Shown piece after piece: positions 5,889 through 7,284 of a stretch of 7,284 bases of DNA. Positions within the stretch are counted from its first letter, which is position 1. The number at the start of each line of letters is the position of its first letter. The notes under the pieces were generated by a model. It was given only the letters and a program-made list of their open reading frames with translations. It did not search any database and had not been told where the DNA came from. The stretch is from a bacterium (GTDB lineage Bacteria; Bacteroidota; Ignavibacteria; Kapaibacteriales; Kapaibacteriaceae). The position numbers were made by a program, and so were the translations under genes. Where the stretch lies: assembly GCA_020050895.1 (NCBI GenBank), contig JAGVJW010000006.1, positions 1 to 7,284 on the forward strand, given 5' to 3'.

Positions 5889-7284
5889 ATGTCACGCTCA
5901 TCAGTCGAAACCTCGGAATTCTTCATGCGCATGGAAGAGTTCGGATTTTTCGACACCGTCCAGGAGCACCTCCCCGAAGGGTTCACGCTGATTTACGAAA
6001 TCGCGCGCATCCTCGAGGACCAGCAACATGCAATGGCGCGGACGCTGGCTCCTGTTCTCATGCTCGAGGATACGTCGGTTATAGAGAGAGATCGCAGCCA
6101 CATTGTACCCAACATCGTCGATGCAGAGCAATACGAGGCCGACCTCATACGGTCTGTCACCGAAGTACAGCAGATCTATCCCTATCAGTTTCTGCTACCT
6201 GAAAACGTCTTCCTTCAACGCCTCGCTGAACGCTCGCTCTGGATGCCGCGTCCGCATGCCCCGCACAATTTTCGCTATCAGACCGAAAGCGACAGGTTTG
6301 CACCCGACGACAGAAAGCAAAAAGTATATATCCTGTTCGACACGTCGAGCTCGATGCGTCAGCACTATCGCATCCACTTAGCCAAGGCCATCGCCTACCT
6401 GTTTCTCAAACAAAATCAACGAGAGCTGGGAACAATATTCTTTCGGACATTCGACCTTTCCATTGGCGAGCTCAAAACAGCACGCAATGTTGCTGACTAC
6501 GACAGACTCATCAGCGATGTGATGCACCTTACTTCGCTTGGCAACGGCACCATACTGCAGAAGGCTCTACAAACAGCGCTCGACGATATCTCGCACGAAA
6601 GCCAGCTCTCGCAGGCTCAGATTCTGGTTATTACCGACGGTGTAGCACATATTGACCCCGACAGCCTTAAAGAACTGATGGGCGAGCACACCATTGTAAA
6701 TACTGTTAAGATCGGTCATTCGCGCATGCACATCGATTCCAAGGTCATCGAAGATCAGATCTATCACTCCAAGAGTGCCGAAGCTGCACGGATGAAGGAG
6801 CTGATACGGCAAAAGCGCGACGTTGAATCCGATCTCTCTCGCGCATCCGGGCACATGCGTCAGGAGAGTCTGCGAAGTCAGATTAGCCTCATCCAGCGTC
6901 AGATAGACACTCTCACAGAACGCATTGCCGGTGAAGTAACAGAACACTACGGCATGGAAGTACGCCGGCTGAGCAGCATCTACGTCGAAGTCGACGACAT
7001 TCCCGCCGATGAGCTCTTCTCCTTTCCCGAGGCCAAGGTAGCCGAACTCGAGCAGCTCGCATCGGACCTCCTCGATGTTCTGCGAGATGAGCACCAGGTA
7101 GAAGACATCAAGCGTGCCGCCATCTTGTACGACCATCTGTACCTACTCATGGAGTACAACAAAACCGACGCGCCTCGCCTGGAGCGTTATGCTAAAGATC
7201 TTGAGCAAATGCTCGACCATATCCTTAACAAACCCGGCACAGCTGCCGAAGACGTCAGCATCTCCGACATGGAGCGCCTTCAGC
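5889..7284 (+). CDS. VWA-domain protein, partner of the MoxR-type ATPase (3' partial)
   Basis: ATG at 5889 lies one base after the ATPase TAA, with no separate Shine-Dalgarno, so the two are almost certainly co-transcribed and coupled. The frame is open to the right edge, giving at least 465 residues. Residues 1-140 are a mostly helical N-terminal region (FGFFDTVQEHLPEGFTLIYE near 18-37). The VWA domain starts about 145: its metal site (MIDAS) is complete, with DTSSS (D151, S153, S155), T221 in LGNGTI and D250 in ILVITDG. A strand IVNTVKIG (269-276) is followed by a charged helical stretch (about 294-350) and then LSSIYVEVDDIPADELF (361-377), which looks like the last VWA strand. The helical stretch therefore appears to be a coiled coil inserted in the VWA fold. 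Residues 380-465 are again helical. By family (ViaA, CoxE, NorD), it should bind a divalent metal and act as the ATPase's adaptor. No membrane segment or signal peptide is seen. Confidence 0.88.
   Translation, partial: MSRSSVETSEFFMRMEEFGFFDTVQEHLPEGFTLIYEIARILEDQQHAMARTLAPVLMLEDTSVIERDRSHIVPNIVDAEQYEADLIRSVTEVQQIYPYQFLLPENVFLQRLAERSLWMPRPHAPHNFRYQTESDRFAPDDRKQKVYILFDTSSSMRQHYRIHLAKAIAYLFLKQNQRELGTIFFRTFDLSIGELKTARNVADYDRLISDVMHLTSLGNGTILQKALQTALDDISHESQLSQAQILVITDGVAHIDPDSLKELMGEHTIVNTVKIGHSRMHIDSKVIEDQIYHSKSAEAARMKELIRQKRDVESDLSRASGHMRQESLRSQISLIQRQIDTLTERIAGEVTEHYGMEVRRLSSIYVEVDDIPADELFSFPEAKVAELEQLASDLLDVLRDEHQVEDIKRAAILYDHLYLLMEYNKTDAPRLERYAKDLEQMLDHILNKPGTAAEDVSISDMERLQ

Noticed and set aside
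6567..7136. A 189-codon open frame on the minus strand
   Set aside because: It lies wholly antisense to the VWA gene, shows no recognisable domain, and the plus-strand frame has strong motif support.
4574..7284. Calling the ATPase-VWA pair a phage-defence system
   Set aside because: No effector, protease, nuclease or toxin domain is visible with the pair, and no mobile element or defence gene is nearby; MoxR-VWA pairs are commonly housekeeping chaperones.

Overview
The window looks like an ordinary chromosomal segment of a Gram-negative-type bacterium with roughly balanced base composition. It is tightly packed: four genes have visible ends on this window's side, a fifth enters from the left edge, and the largest gap is about 61 bases. 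Lineage is an inference only. The style fits the Bacteroidota/Chlorobiota neighbourhood (for example Ignavibacteria- or Kapabacteria-like): weak or absent Shine-Dalgarno sites, a secreted Ca-binding thrombospondin type 3 repeat protein, a GlgE-like GH13 protein and a MoxR/VWA pair. No rRNA or marker gene is present to confirm it. I see no tRNA, rRNA, CRISPR array, insertion sequence or phage gene.

Layout from left to right. (1) Bases 1-769 (+) hold the 3' end of a secreted or surface protein: a PPC-like beta-sandwich domain, thrombospondin type 3 calcium-binding repeats and a small Cys-containing C-terminal module. (2) It converges, with a 9-base gap, on a leftward two-gene unit: uvrC (4512-2641), then a GH13 alpha-amylase-superfamily protein (2644-779) whose ATG overlaps the uvrC stop in an ATGA junction. 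(3) A 61-base divergent spacer separates uvrC from a rightward unit: a MoxR/RavA-type AAA+ ATPase (4574-5887) and, one base after its stop, a von Willebrand factor A (VWA) protein (5889 to beyond the right edge).

How the genes may work together. The ATPase and VWA protein are the classic MoxR-VWA pairing, as in RavA-ViaA, CoxD-CoxE and NorQ-NorD. In those systems a hexameric ATPase and a metal-dependent VWA adaptor remodel or load metal into a client protein. No client gene is visible here, so the target is unknown. UvrC is a standard nucleotide excision repair nuclease with all its expected domains. The downstream GH13 protein keeps the fold, and a candidate nucleophile and acid, but has lost several near-invariant active-site residues, so it may be a pseudoenzyme or have altered chemistry.

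Most worth a second look are the GH13 active-site substitutions, the predicted coiled coil inserted inside the VWA domain, and the conserved-looking Cys module at the end of the first protein. None amounts to a proven new system from sequence reading alone.
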